Shown here: in pieces, positions 9,483 to 18,232 of the stretch
How the letters are laid out: each line of letters starts with the position of its first letter
Position numbering within the stretch: position 1 is the first letter of the stretch
Origin: an uncultured Tropicimonas sp.
Lineage (GTDB): Bacteria; Pseudomonadota; Alphaproteobacteria; Rhodobacterales; Rhodobacteraceae
Length of the DNA stretch: 64,000 bases
Direction of reading: 5' to 3'
NCBI GenBank assembly: GCA_947497945.1
Contig: CANMIP010000010.1
Location: 62,001 to 126,000 of the forward strand
Translations under genes and position numbers: made by a program
Notes under the pieces: generated by a model
Database searches by the model: none
What the model saw: only the letters and a program-made list of their open reading frames with translations
Told to the model about the DNA's origin: nothing

Positions 9483-10634
9483 ATGCAAGCCGTCCACCGC
9501 CAGCCGCTGAGCCTCAAGCTGCTCTCCTCCGGCTTCCTGATCTTCTGGTGTGCCATCGCCGCCTTTCCGATCCTCTGGATCACGGTGATGAGCGTCAAAT
9601 CCCCCGTGGACGCCTTCGACTCCTCGGCCTGGAATGTCATCTTCGGTCCCGAGACGCTGGCCACCGGCAAGGGCATCTCGGTCCTCGACATCCTGACCTA
9701 TCTCGGCTGCGCACTCTGGATGGGCCGGCGCATCGCGAAGCTCCTGCCCGACATGGTGCGCTCCTATGCGCCGCAGGGACGGCAATGGCTCGGCTGGCTG
9801 ATCGGCGTCTCCGTGACCGGGGTCGTCCTCTTCGTCACCTTCTTCGCCCTGCTGCCGGCGCTGCTGAACACGCTCAACCCGCTGGTGGGCCCACTGGGCA
9901 AGGATGTCTGGGGCTTCACCACGGAGCATTACTACACCGTCTGGGTCGAGCGCGGCTTCTTCCAGAATTTCCAGAATTCCCTGATCGTCACGGCCGGGGT
10001 CGTGACCATCTCGCTCACGGTCGGCACCCTGGCGGGCTACGGGCTGGCGCGCTCGGGCTCGGTGCTGGCCTTCTGGATCCTGATCATCGCACTGGTCTTC
10101 CGGGCGCTGCCGCATTCGGTGCTGGTGGCGGGCTACCTGCCGGTCTTCATCAACTCTGCCGAGATCCTGAAACCGATCCTCGGCGATGCCGCGCCAACGC
10201 TTTACGGCAAGCCCTGGGCCGTCATCGCCGTGCTCGTCGCCATCAACCAGCCATTCACAATCTGGATGCTGCGCAGCTTTTTCCAGAACATCCCCGCCGA
10301 GCTGGACGAGGCCGCCCGCGTCGATGGCTGCAACCATTTCCAGGCCTTCCGGCGGGTGATCATGCCGGTCATGTGGCCGGGTGTCATCACCACCGGGCTG
10401 TTTTCGTTCCTGCTGGCCTATAACGATTTTCTCGTGACGTCGCTGCTGCTAGACGCGCAGAACCAGACCATGGTTCCGGCCATTGCCGGCATGTTCAACC
10501 GAGAGACCACCACGACCGATCAGGTCGTCGCTGTGGCCGCTGCTGTCTCGATCACCGCGCCACTTTTCATCCTGGTCATGGTGTTCCAACGACAGATCGT
10601 CAGCGGCCTGACAGCTGGTGCTGTGAAAGGTTGA
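9483..10634 (+). CDS. Sugar-type ABC importer permease 2 (MalG-like)
   Basis: This 383-residue partner permease has an EAA loop at ELDEAARVDGCNHFQAFRRV. It is longer than the usual 270-300 residues because two extra hydrophobic segments (about residues 55-70 and 100-130) lie between the first helix and the conserved core. It ends with the typical short cytoplasmic tail after VFQRQIVSGLTAGAVKG. It forms the transmembrane pore with the product of 8459-9481. Confidence 0.9.
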   Translation: MQAVHRQPLSLKLLSSGFLIFWCAIAAFPILWITVMSVKSPVDAFDSSAWNVIFGPETLATGKGISVLDILTYLGCALWMGRRIAKLLPDMVRSYAPQGRQWLGWLIGVSVTGVVLFVTFFALLPALLNTLNPLVGPLGKDVWGFTTEHYYTVWVERGFFQNFQNSLIVTAGVVTISLTVGTLAGYGLARSGSVLAFWILIIALVFRALPHSVLVAGYLPVFINSAEILKPILGDAAPTLYGKPWAVIAVLVAINQPFTIWMLRSFFQNIPAELDEAARVDGCNHFQAFRRVIMPVMWPGVITTGLFSFLLAYNDFLVTSLLLDAQNQTMVPAIAGMFNRETTTTDQVVAVAAAVSITAPLFILVMVFQRQIVSGLTAGAVKG

Positions 10635-10648
10635 AAGAAGGAACTCCG

Positions 10649-10924
10649 ATGGGCTGGGATATCGCCGCTGCACACAAGCATTCTTTCAGGAACCGTGTGG
10701 AAATCGAAGCAAGCGAAACATGTGCGTGTTTCTTCTGTCGGGTGGTGTTTTCGCCGTCCGAAATCTCGGAATGGACCGACACGCGTTCAGTCCCCGCAAG
10801 CGGTGGCGAAGACACGGCGCTCTGTCCGAAGTGTCAGGTCGATTCTGTCCTGGGATCAGCCAGCGGTTACCCGGTGACCGATCCTCTGTTCCTGACTTCC
10901 ATGCATGAAAGGTGGTTCAAATGA
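10649..10924 (+). CDS. Small zinc-ribbon cytoplasmic protein
   Basis: This 91-residue soluble protein has two Cys pairs, CACFFC and CPKC, about 35 residues apart, probably binding one metal ion. DSVLGSASGYPVTDP and a terminal MHERWF are hallmarks of a widespread small family usually annotated only as cytoplasmic protein. ATG 10649 follows AAGGAA; an in-frame TTG lies 18 bases earlier. The gene ends overlapping the next start (ATGA). Its role in this uptake operon is unknown; many homologues stand alone elsewhere. Confidence 0.8.
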   Translation: MGWDIAAAHKHSFRNRVEIEASETCACFFCRVVFSPSEISEWTDTRSVPASGGEDTALCPKCQVDSVLGSASGYPVTDPLFLTSMHERWFK

Positions 10925-11448
10925 AGGGTTCCCGCCCCGAACAGGCCGTGCTCAGCCGCGACACGGACCTGCGCAAGACCAACGAGACCCGCGCCGTGAT
11001 CGAAGGCATGGTAGACGGTCTCAACGATCACCGCATCGCAGATATCGGCGAGTTCTTTTCCAGCGGGTTCCGCTGGATGGGCAATACCGGCTGCGGCACC
11101 AAGACCGGGCTCAAGGAGTTCCAGGACAATTGGCAGAAACCCTTCCAGGCGGCGTTCTCGGACAAGACCTGCATCGACGAGGCGCGGCTCTACATGGGCG
11201 AATGGGCGGCCGCGTTCGGGCGGCAGGAGGCGACCCATTCGGGGCTTTTCATGGGCTTGGAGCCGACCGGCAAGCGGGTCGAGATTCGCTACATGGATTT
11301 CTGGAAGGTCGAGGAGGGCAAGATCACCGACAACTGGGTGATGGTCGATTTCCCGCATGTGCTGGCGCAACTCGGTGTGGACGTGTTCAACGGCGAAGGC
11401 TGGGAAGCCTTTGACCGCGGTGAACGCCAGCCCCCGCAGCCGGACTGA
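10921..11448 (+). CDS. Single-domain SnoaL/NTF2-like protein
   Basis: This 175-residue protein has one SnoaL-like domain. Motifs shared with its neighbours include FFSSGFRWMGNTGCG, MGLEPTGKRVEIRYMDFWKV and DNWVMVDFPHVLAQLGVDVF. It corresponds to one half of the tandem proteins at 4897 and 11470. The start overlaps the preceding stop, with AAAGGTGG upstream. It is probably soluble and cytoplasmic: no signal peptide is seen. It may process the imported compound (dehydration, isomerisation or ring hydrolysis would fit the fold), but no catalytic residues can be assigned. Confidence 0.85.
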   Translation: MKGSRPEQAVLSRDTDLRKTNETRAVIEGMVDGLNDHRIADIGEFFSSGFRWMGNTGCGTKTGLKEFQDNWQKPFQAAFSDKTCIDEARLYMGEWAAAFGRQEATHSGLFMGLEPTGKRVEIRYMDFWKVEEGKITDNWVMVDFPHVLAQLGVDVFNGEGWEAFDRGERQPPQPD

Positions 11449-11469
11449 CTGGCAAGGGGAGCAGAGCAT

Positions 11470-12522
11470 ATGAGTGATGTGCATACGTCCAACAAGTCCG
11501 CGATCGCGCCGCTCCGGGCAGCGATGTACGATTTCGACGAGGCCGGGGTGCGGGCCGCGCTGGAGGCGGTGATAGCACCCGATGCGGTGGTCCACATGTG
11601 CCACCCGTTCGGGGATCTCGCGGGGCCCGCGGCGCTCTACGAGACCTGCTATGCGCCGCTTCTGCACGCGCTGCCGGATCTTGAGCGCCGCGACTGGATC
11701 GTCATGGCCGGGCCGGATGAGCATGGCGGCGACTGGGTCGGGGCAGGGGGCTTTTATACCGGCACCTTCGTCGCGCCCTGGCTGGACATCCCGCCGACGG
11801 GCCACCAGGTCCATATGCGGTTTCACGAGTTCTACCGGTTCAAAGCCGGCAAGATCGTCGAGATCCAGACGCTCTGGGACATCCCGGAAATGATGATGCA
11901 GGCGAATGCCTGGCCGATGGCGCCGAGCCTCGGGCGGGAATGGAACGTGCCCGGCCCGGCCACGCTGGACGGGATCGTTCCCGGCCCGTGGGACGCGGAC
12001 AGGGCCGGGGCGAGCCGGCAGCATATCATCGAGATGCTGGAATTCATGAAGAAACACCCCTCGCAGGGCGGCCCGGAAGTCATGGAAATGGAGCGTTTCT
12101 GGCACGAGAAGATGAACTGGTACGGCCCTGCCGGGATCGGCACCGGCCGGGGCATCGCGGGGTTCCGCAACTGGCACCAGATCCCGTTTCTCGCCGGCAT
12201 GCCCGATCGCGGCCAGTATCTCGACGAGATCACCTATCACTTCTTCGCCGATGGCGATTACGCCGCCGTGACCGGCTGGCCGGACATGGTCCAGACCGTG
12301 ACCCATGACGGCTGGATGGGCATCGCGCCCTCGGGTCGGAAGATCACCATGCGGAGCCTCGATTTCTGGCGGATCGAGACGGGCAGGATCCGGGAGAACT
12401 GGGTGATGGTGGACATTCTCGATGCCTATCGACAACTGGGTGTGGACGTGTTCCGTCGCCTGCGCGAGTTCAACAAGGCGCGGGTGCAGGGCAGCATTCC
12501 CTTCCCCGTGGGCGAAAGCTGA
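11470..12522 (+). CDS. Tandem SnoaL/NTF2-like protein
   Basis: This 350-residue protein has two SnoaL-like domains, about residues 15-170 and 185-345. The second contains WYGPAGIGTGRGI, GIAPSGRKITMRSLDFWR and ENWVMVDILDAYRQLGVDVF, the same signature as the genes at 4897 and 10921. AAGGGGAG precedes the ATG. No signal peptide is present. Its position, 21 bases after the single-domain paralogue, suggests the two act together, perhaps as a hetero-oligomer. Confidence 0.85.
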   Translation: MSDVHTSNKSAIAPLRAAMYDFDEAGVRAALEAVIAPDAVVHMCHPFGDLAGPAALYETCYAPLLHALPDLERRDWIVMAGPDEHGGDWVGAGGFYTGTFVAPWLDIPPTGHQVHMRFHEFYRFKAGKIVEIQTLWDIPEMMMQANAWPMAPSLGREWNVPGPATLDGIVPGPWDADRAGASRQHIIEMLEFMKKHPSQGGPEVMEMERFWHEKMNWYGPAGIGTGRGIAGFRNWHQIPFLAGMPDRGQYLDEITYHFFADGDYAAVTGWPDMVQTVTHDGWMGIAPSGRKITMRSLDFWRIETGRIRENWVMVDILDAYRQLGVDVFRRLREFNKARVQGSIPFPVGES

Positions 12523-12560
12523 GGCCGCTAGGGGGACGGTCGGGGAGGGCCGGAAGGATC

Positions 12561-13589
12561 ATGGCAGAACGTGTAACAGCACAGATGGTCGCGGAACGGG
12601 CCGGCGTCAGCCAGTCCGCGGTGAGCCGCGTCTTCACGCCTGGCGCCTCCGCCTCGCCGAGGACGGCGGAGAAGGTCCGCAAGGCGGCGGCCGAGCTTGG
12701 ATACCGCCCGAATATCCTCGCGCGGGCCATGGTCTCGGGGCGCAGCCGCATCATCGGGCTGGTGGTGGCCTACCTGGAGAACCTCTTCTACCCCGAAGTG
12801 CTCGAGCGGCTGTCCAGCGCCTTGCAGGCGCAAGGATACCACATCCTCGTCTTCCTCACATCGCAGACGGAAAAGGATGCCGACGAGATCGTCGAGGAGG
12901 TCCTTGCCTACCAGGTGGATGGGATCGTGCTTGCCTCGGTCTCGCTCTCCTCCGATCTCGCCTCCCGTTGCCAGGCTGCGGGCGTGCCGGTCCTGCTCTT
13001 CAACCGCTCGCAGGACATTTCCGGGCTGAACGCGGTCACGTCGGACAATGTTGGCGGCGGGCGCAAGGTCGGGGAGTTCCTGCTGGCCGGCGGGCATGAC
13101 CGCATCGGCTATATCGCCGGCTGGGAGGGCGCCTCGACGCAGCGCGACCGGGAAGCCGGTTTCCGTCAGGCGCTGGACGCGGCCGGCCGGGAGCTGTTCT
13201 GCCGGGATGTCGGCGATTTCGACAGCGAGCGCAGCTTCGCCGCCGCAAGGCGGATGTTCTCGCGCCCGGAAAGCGAGCGCCCGGATGCCGTCTTCGTTGC
13301 CGGCGATCACATGGCGCTTATCGTCATGGACGTGCTGCGCTTCGAGCTGGGCCTCTCGGTGCCCGGGGATGTCTCCGTTGTCGGCTATGACGACGTGCCC
13401 AGTGCCAGCTGGCTGGCCTATCAGCTGACAACCGTGCGACAGCCGGCGGATCTCATGGTCGAGAAATCCGTCACGGCGCTGCTCAAGGCGATAGAGCGCC
13501 CGGACAGCGCAATTCCGAAACATGAAGTCGTCGGCGCGGAGTTGATCCTGCGCAGCTCGGCGCGCCTGCCCGAAGGATGGAAGAGATGA
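12561..13589 (+). CDS. LacI-family transcriptional regulator
   Basis: This 342-residue regulator has an N-terminal LacI HTH (VTAQMVAERAGVSQSAVSRV, residues 5-24) and hinge helix (RPNILARAMVSGRS), then a periplasmic-binding-protein-like ligand domain containing VSVVGYDDVPSASWLAYQLT near the C-terminus. GGAAGGA precedes the ATG. It lies inside the operon it probably controls through the two operators at 5967-6036, giving autoregulation. The inducer is presumably the transported compound or a pathway intermediate. Confidence 0.92.
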   Translation: MAERVTAQMVAERAGVSQSAVSRVFTPGASASPRTAEKVRKAAAELGYRPNILARAMVSGRSRIIGLVVAYLENLFYPEVLERLSSALQAQGYHILVFLTSQTEKDADEIVEEVLAYQVDGIVLASVSLSSDLASRCQAAGVPVLLFNRSQDISGLNAVTSDNVGGGRKVGEFLLAGGHDRIGYIAGWEGASTQRDREAGFRQALDAAGRELFCRDVGDFDSERSFAAARRMFSRPESERPDAVFVAGDHMALIVMDVLRFELGLSVPGDVSVVGYDDVPSASWLAYQLTTVRQPADLMVEKSVTALLKAIERPDSAIPKHEVVGAELILRSSARLPEGWKR

Positions 13590-14575
13590 AAGGTTTCGAC
13601 CCGAAATTCCGGGATTTTCCGGATTATATCATCGGCATCACCAAGGAGATCTGGGAAGATCGCGGCATCGCCACGCTGCAGGATTACTATGCCACGGATA
13701 TCGTGGTCCGCTCGCCGGACTCGGTGGTCACGGGCAATGGCAATGTCATCGGCGCGACCATGGCAACGCTGGCCGAGTTCCCCGACCGCACCCTTCTGGG
13801 CGAGGACGTGATCTGGTCGGGCACGCCGGAAGAGGGCATGCTGAGCTCGCATCGCATCCTCTCGACGGCGACCCATCTGGGCGACGGCGTCTATGGCAAG
13901 GCGACGGGCCGGACGCTCTCCTACCGGATCATCGCCGACTGCCACGCGATCGGGAATACAATCAATGATGAATGGCTCATCCGCGACCAGGGCGCGATCG
14001 TGCGCCAGATGGGGTGGGAGCCGAAAGCCTATGCGGCGGACCGGATCGCGCGCGAGGGCGGAGCGGCGGCCTGCGTCAAGCCGTTGACGCCCGCCAGCGA
14101 CATCGCCGGCCCCTATTCCGGCCGTGGCAATGAGAATGAATGGGGCGCGCGCTACGCCGAGATCCTGACCCGGATCATGGGCGCGGACATGGCGGTGATC
14201 GAGACAGCCTATGACCGGGCCGTCCAGGCCGAATATCCCGGTGGTGTCACCGGCCATTCCTTCGGCGCGGTGGACCGTTTCTGGATGGGGCTGCGGGCCT
14301 CCTTTCCGAATGCCCGCTTCGAGATCCATCACCAGATCGGCCGCGACGACCCGATGATGCCGCCTCGCGCCGCGATCCGCTGGAGCCTGCACGGACAGCA
14401 TGACGGGTGGGGCAGCTTCGGGGCGCCAACCGGCGCGGAGGTCCATGTGCTGGGCATCAGCCATGCCGAGTTCGGCCAGGTGGGCACGCCCGGGCCTGTG
14501 GTGAGGCGCGAATGGACGCTGTTTGACGAGACGGCGATATGGAAACAGATCCTGATCCAGGGCGGGTCGGTCTGA
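13586..14575 (+). CDS. SnoaL/NTF2-like protein, divergent member of the set
   Basis: This 329-residue protein appears to hold two SnoaL-like domains, with DYYATDIVVRSPDSVVTGNG in the first and GVTGHSFGAVDRFWMGLRAS and REWTLFDETAIWKQILIQGG in the second. It lacks the ENWVMVD-QLGVDVF ending of the other three, so it is a more distant relative. The start at 13586 overlaps the lacI stop (ATGA), with AAGGA eight bases before; an in-frame ATG at 13577 is less likely. Function is unknown. Confidence 0.8.
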   Translation: MKGFDPKFRDFPDYIIGITKEIWEDRGIATLQDYYATDIVVRSPDSVVTGNGNVIGATMATLAEFPDRTLLGEDVIWSGTPEEGMLSSHRILSTATHLGDGVYGKATGRTLSYRIIADCHAIGNTINDEWLIRDQGAIVRQMGWEPKAYAADRIAREGGAAACVKPLTPASDIAGPYSGRGNENEWGARYAEILTRIMGADMAVIETAYDRAVQAEYPGGVTGHSFGAVDRFWMGLRASFPNARFEIHHQIGRDDPMMPPRAAIRWSLHGQHDGWGSFGAPTGAEVHVLGISHAEFGQVGTPGPVVRREWTLFDETAIWKQILIQGGSV

Positions 14576-14591
14576 GCGCGGGGCCACGGGC

Positions 14592-15803
14592 ATGAATGTC
14601 GGTGTGACAGCTGCGCGATCACGCAATCGATCCGAGCGTCAGTTGATCTGGCTGTTGTCCCTGGCCTGTGGCCTGCTGGCGTCGAATGTCTATATCGCAC
14701 AGCCGCTGGCCGGGCCGATCGCCGAGGGTCTTGGCCTGAAGGCGGAGGTCGCGGGGCTGGTGGTGACGCTTACCCAGATAGGCTACGGGGCCGGGCTGCT
14801 GGCGGTTGTCCCTTTGGCCGACCGGGTTGAAAACAGGCGGCTGATCCTGTGTCTCGTGGCATTGGCCGGGCTTGGGCTGCTGGTGGCCGGCGGCAGCTCC
14901 GCGGCGACGCTGTTCCTGGCGGCCAGCCTCGCCATCGGGCTCGGCTCGGTCTGCGTCCAGGTCCTTGTGCCCTATGCCGCGCATCTCGTCGATGAGAGCC
15001 GGCGGGGCCAGACCATCGGCCTCGTCACGGCGGGCCTCATGCTCGGGATCATGCTTGCCCGCCCGGCCGCCGGCGTCATCGCCGAGCTGCTGGACTGGCA
15101 TTGGGTGTTCCGGATCAATTGCGCTCTCATGCTGGGTCTGCTGCTCATTCTTGCCGTGCGCCTGCCTGCGCGCCAGCCTCGAACCTGCGAGAGCTATCTC
15201 TCGGTGATCGCCTCCATGCTATCCGCGCTCGGCCGATACCGGCTGCTTCGGGAGCGGATCGCTTACCAGGCAGCGCTTTTCGGCGGATTCTCGCTGTTCT
15301 GGACGGCGGTGCCGATCTGGCTGATGCAGCCGCAGTGGGGGTGGAGCCAGGGCCAGGTCGGGCTCTACGCCATGACGGCGGCGACCGGCGCGCTGGCCGC
15401 GCCACCGGCGGGGGCGCTTGCCGATCGCGGCTGGGGGCGCCTGGGCACGGCGGCCGGGCTGGCCATGGCCGCGGGAGGTTTTCTGCTTGTCCTGCTGGCA
15501 GCTCCCGGTCAGGTCAGCGGCGTGCTGGCCATGATCGCCGCCGCCGCCCTGATCAACGCGGCCGTGACCTTCAGCTTCGTGATCGGCCAACGTGAGATAT
15601 TCGGTCTCGACGAGGCCGCGAGGGCGCGGCTCAACGGCGTGTTCATGGCCGCATTCACGCTTGCGGGCGCTGCGTTTTCGGCCCTGGGCGGTTGGTGCCT
15701 TGCGCGCTTCGGAGCGGAGGCGGTGGCCGGTGTCGGCCTTGCGGCGCTCGCGCCTGCGGTCCTGTTGTTCATCCGGTGCCAGCACGGTGGCCGTCAGGTT
15801 TGA
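14592..15803 (+). CDS. MFS transporter
   Basis: This 403-residue protein has 12 predicted membrane segments of the major facilitator superfamily, with a loop-2/3 motif A variant (PLADRVENRRLILC). It resembles the YnfM/NepI-like drug:H+ antiporter group. As the last gene of the operon, it may export a by-product or bring in a related compound alongside the ABC importer. The start codon ATG 14592 lies 16 bases after the preceding stop. Confidence 0.85.
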   Translation: MNVGVTAARSRNRSERQLIWLLSLACGLLASNVYIAQPLAGPIAEGLGLKAEVAGLVVTLTQIGYGAGLLAVVPLADRVENRRLILCLVALAGLGLLVAGGSSAATLFLAASLAIGLGSVCVQVLVPYAAHLVDESRRGQTIGLVTAGLMLGIMLARPAAGVIAELLDWHWVFRINCALMLGLLLILAVRLPARQPRTCESYLSVIASMLSALGRYRLLRERIAYQAALFGGFSLFWTAVPIWLMQPQWGWSQGQVGLYAMTAATGALAAPPAGALADRGWGRLGTAAGLAMAAGGFLLVLLAAPGQVSGVLAMIAAAALINAAVTFSFVIGQREIFGLDEAARARLNGVFMAAFTLAGAAFSALGGWCLARFGAEAVAGVGLAALAPAVLLFIRCQHGGRQV

Positions 15804-15814
15804 GCCGTTTCGGA

Positions 15815-15860
15815 GAGGCCAGGGCGCCCGCCGGATCTCGGAGTGGCTGGCGCCGGCCTC
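15815..15860 (+). terminator. Strong stem-loop at the operon end, possible terminator
   Basis: GAGGCC(AG)GGCGCC at 15815-15828 pairs with GGCGCCGGCCTC at 15849-15860: 12 base pairs with a two-base bulge. There is no U-run, only CCTTTCC downstream. It lies just after the MFS stop and before the next cluster, so it is a plausible but unproven terminator. Confidence 0.4.
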
Positions 15861-16013
15861 CCTTTCCGCCGGAAGGATGAAGGCTGGAGACAGTCCTCGC
15901 GGTTTGGAGAGGAATGTACATGTCTTGTCAACAGACTGCCCTCATTGGGCCACAATGCCGACGGCATGGTCGCATTGACGGATTTGCCGGGGACTGAGAA
16001 GGGGCCACGGGAC

Positions 16014-17222
16014 ATGAACAAGCACACAAACATGCAGCTGGTCGATGTTTCCATCGTCATGCCTTGCCTGAACGAGGCGGAAACCATTGCCGATTGTGTC
16101 CGCGACGCACAGGAGGCGCTGGTCCGGCTGGGCGAGCTTCACGGGCTTAACGGCGAGGTGATCGTTGCCGATAATGGCAGCACGGACGGAAGCCAGAAAC
16201 TCGCCAGCGATCTTGGCGCGCGGGTGGTGGATGTCGACGAAGCCGGATACGGCGCGGCGCTGCGCGGCGGCTTTGCGGCCGCCAAGGGACGTTTCCTGGT
16301 CATGGGGGACAGCGACCGGTCCTATGATTTCCGCGAATGCGTGCCGATGATCGAGGCGCTCGAGGAAGGCGCCGAGCTCTGCATGGGGTCGCGCTTCGAT
16401 GGCGGCATCGCTCCCGGCGCCATGCCCTGGAAGAACCGCTATATCGGCAATCCGGCGTTGTCCGGCATCCTGCGCGTCTTGTTCGGCGCCCCTGTCCGCG
16501 ACAGCCATTGCGGTCTCAGGGCAATCCGCCGCTCGACCTATGACGCGCTTCGCCTCTCTTCCGTCGGAATGGAATTCGCCTCCGAGATGGTGCTGAAGGC
16601 CGCCTTGCAGCGCGTGACGATCGTCCAGAGACCCTGCACGCTCAGCCCCGACGGACGCAGTCGTGCCCCGCATCTAAACCCCTGGCGCGACGGGCTGCGG
16701 CACCTTTTCTACATGTTCATGCTCTGCCCGACATGGCTGTTCATCGCGCCCTCGGCGCTGCTCATGACCTTCGGCCTGACGATCTTCGCCATCCTGCTGG
16801 CCCATACGGGCGCGGAGATGGTCCAGCTCGGCCGGTTCGGGATCGGCGATCACTGGGCGATCGTGGCCAGTGGTGCCATTGTCGTCGCCATGCAGACCCT
16901 GATCGCGGGCTACGCGACGATGATGGTCGGCTATCGTGAGGGCTACCTTCCCGTTTCCGACCGGGTCAGGCGGATCCTGCCGCGCTCGACGCTAGGAACC
17001 TGGCTGCTCACCGGCGCGGTTCTGTCTCTGGCCGGTTTCCTCTGGGCCGCCATTATTGCCGGCGGCTGGATCGCCTCCGATTTCGGCGAGCTGAACCAGG
17101 TCCGCAGCCTGATCGGTGCCTTCACCCTGATCGTGGCGGGCTGTCAGGTCTGCTTCGGCGGCTTCCTTGTCTCGATCGTCGCCGGCAACAAGCTGAAACA
17201 CGCCGAGGTCCTCCCTGGATGA
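16014..17222 (+). CDS. Family 2 glycosyltransferase, DPM1-like with C-terminal membrane segments
   Basis: This 402-residue protein begins with a GT-A domain (VSIVMPCLNEAETIADCV; DNGSTDGS; acidic motif GDSDRSYDF) and ends with about four membrane helices (residues 230-395). The plan matches polyprenyl-phosphate sugar transferases that charge undecaprenyl phosphate with one sugar. ATG 16014 was chosen because the GT domain begins at once; the frame is open further upstream but unconserved-looking. It overlaps the next gene by ATGA. Confidence 0.88.
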   Translation: MNKHTNMQLVDVSIVMPCLNEAETIADCVRDAQEALVRLGELHGLNGEVIVADNGSTDGSQKLASDLGARVVDVDEAGYGAALRGGFAAAKGRFLVMGDSDRSYDFRECVPMIEALEEGAELCMGSRFDGGIAPGAMPWKNRYIGNPALSGILRVLFGAPVRDSHCGLRAIRRSTYDALRLSSVGMEFASEMVLKAALQRVTIVQRPCTLSPDGRSRAPHLNPWRDGLRHLFYMFMLCPTWLFIAPSALLMTFGLTIFAILLAHTGAEMVQLGRFGIGDHWAIVASGAIVVAMQTLIAGYATMMVGYREGYLPVSDRVRRILPRSTLGTWLLTGAVLSLAGFLWAAIIAGGWIASDFGELNQVRSLIGAFTLIVAGCQVCFGGFLVSIVAGNKLKHAEVLPG

Positions 17223-18232
17223 CACAGGTGCCTGCCACAGCGTCCGGACCTTTCGCAGCGCCCTCGCGGGTGCTGCGTCTTGCGCTCTGGTTCGCCGCGG
17301 GTTTCGGGCTGCTCTGTCTTCTTCCTGTCTTGTTCGGTCTCGGTCTCTCCGAGATCGCCCACGGGGTTGCGGCCGTTCCGCTGGCGGTTCTGCCGCCGAT
17401 CATCGCCGCGCAACTGCTGATTATCCTGGTCGGGGCGCGCAAATGGCAGATCGTTCTGCGCGCCCTGCCGGAAGAGCCGGTGTGGCTGCCGTTCGGCCTC
17501 TGTTCCAATGCCACGACCCTTGGCGCGCTGGTCGGTCAGGTGCTGCCGATCCAGATCGTCACCCCGGCCATTCGCGCCTGGCTTGCCCGGCGCCACGATG
17601 TCCCGATCCTGCGCTCGGTCGGCGGGTCGATCTACGAGCAGCTGGTCGATTTCCTTGTCCTCGTCGCGGCCGGTTCCGCGTCGGTCGCGATGTGGATGCT
17701 CGGCACGGCGGCCGGCGGCGTCACGAGCGCGCTTCTTGCCCTGCTCGCGGCCCTGGCGATGCTGACGCTGGCGATCCGCCCGGTGCTGTCCGGCCTGTCC
17801 CGCGTCGTGACCCTGCTTGCGCGCGGCAGGTTGGCCCCGGCGATGCGGCGCATCTCGACCGGGCTTGCCGAGGCGGCGCGGCTGCCGGTCCAGGATTTGC
17901 GCGCGCTGGTCGGGCTGGGCCTGCTGCGCTATCTGCTGCTTGTGGCGATGAATGTCGGCCTGATGAGCCTGATCGTGCCGCAGGCGGATCCGCTGCTGCT
18001 TCTCGTCGGCTACCCGGTGATCCTGCTGGTGATGTCGTCGCCGATCTTCCCCGGGGGGCTCGGCGTGACGGAAATCTCTTGGGCCGGGTTGCTTGTGGCG
18101 GCCGGCAGCACCGCGCCGCAGGCGGTCGAGGCAGCCCTTGTGCTGCGTATCCTGTCGACCCTCGCCTTCCTGGTCATCGTCCCGCCCTTGCTCGGCTTCG
18201 GCGCCGCCTCCGCGCGGAGGGCCTTGCCGTGA
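17219..18232 (+). CDS. Lysylphosphatidylglycerol-synthase-like (UPF0104) membrane protein
   Basis: This 337-residue membrane protein has about eight helices and the family's conserved stretches near GALVGQVLPIQIVTPAIRAW and FPGGLGVTEISWAGLLVAAG. The family includes the membrane half of MprF and many stand-alone proteins found beside glycosyltransferases, where they are proposed flippases. Both ends overlap neighbouring genes (ATGA, GTGA), so it is tightly coupled to the two GT2 enzymes and may move a lipid-linked sugar. Confidence 0.85.
   Translation: MTQVPATASGPFAAPSRVLRLALWFAAGFGLLCLLPVLFGLGLSEIAHGVAAVPLAVLPPIIAAQLLIILVGARKWQIVLRALPEEPVWLPFGLCSNATTLGALVGQVLPIQIVTPAIRAWLARRHDVPILRSVGGSIYEQLVDFLVLVAAGSASVAMWMLGTAAGGVTSALLALLAALAMLTLAIRPVLSGLSRVVTLLARGRLAPAMRRISTGLAEAARLPVQDLRALVGLGLLRYLLLVAMNVGLMSLIVPQADPLLLLVGYPVILLVMSSPIFPGGLGVTEISWAGLLVAAGSTAPQAVEAALVLRILSTLAFLVIVPPLLGFGAASARRALP

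Noticed and set aside
7034-9691. An 885-codon minus-strand open frame opposite the ABC importer genes
   Set aside because: It is antisense to three clear transporter genes, with Arg/Gly/His-rich composition and no recognisable domain.
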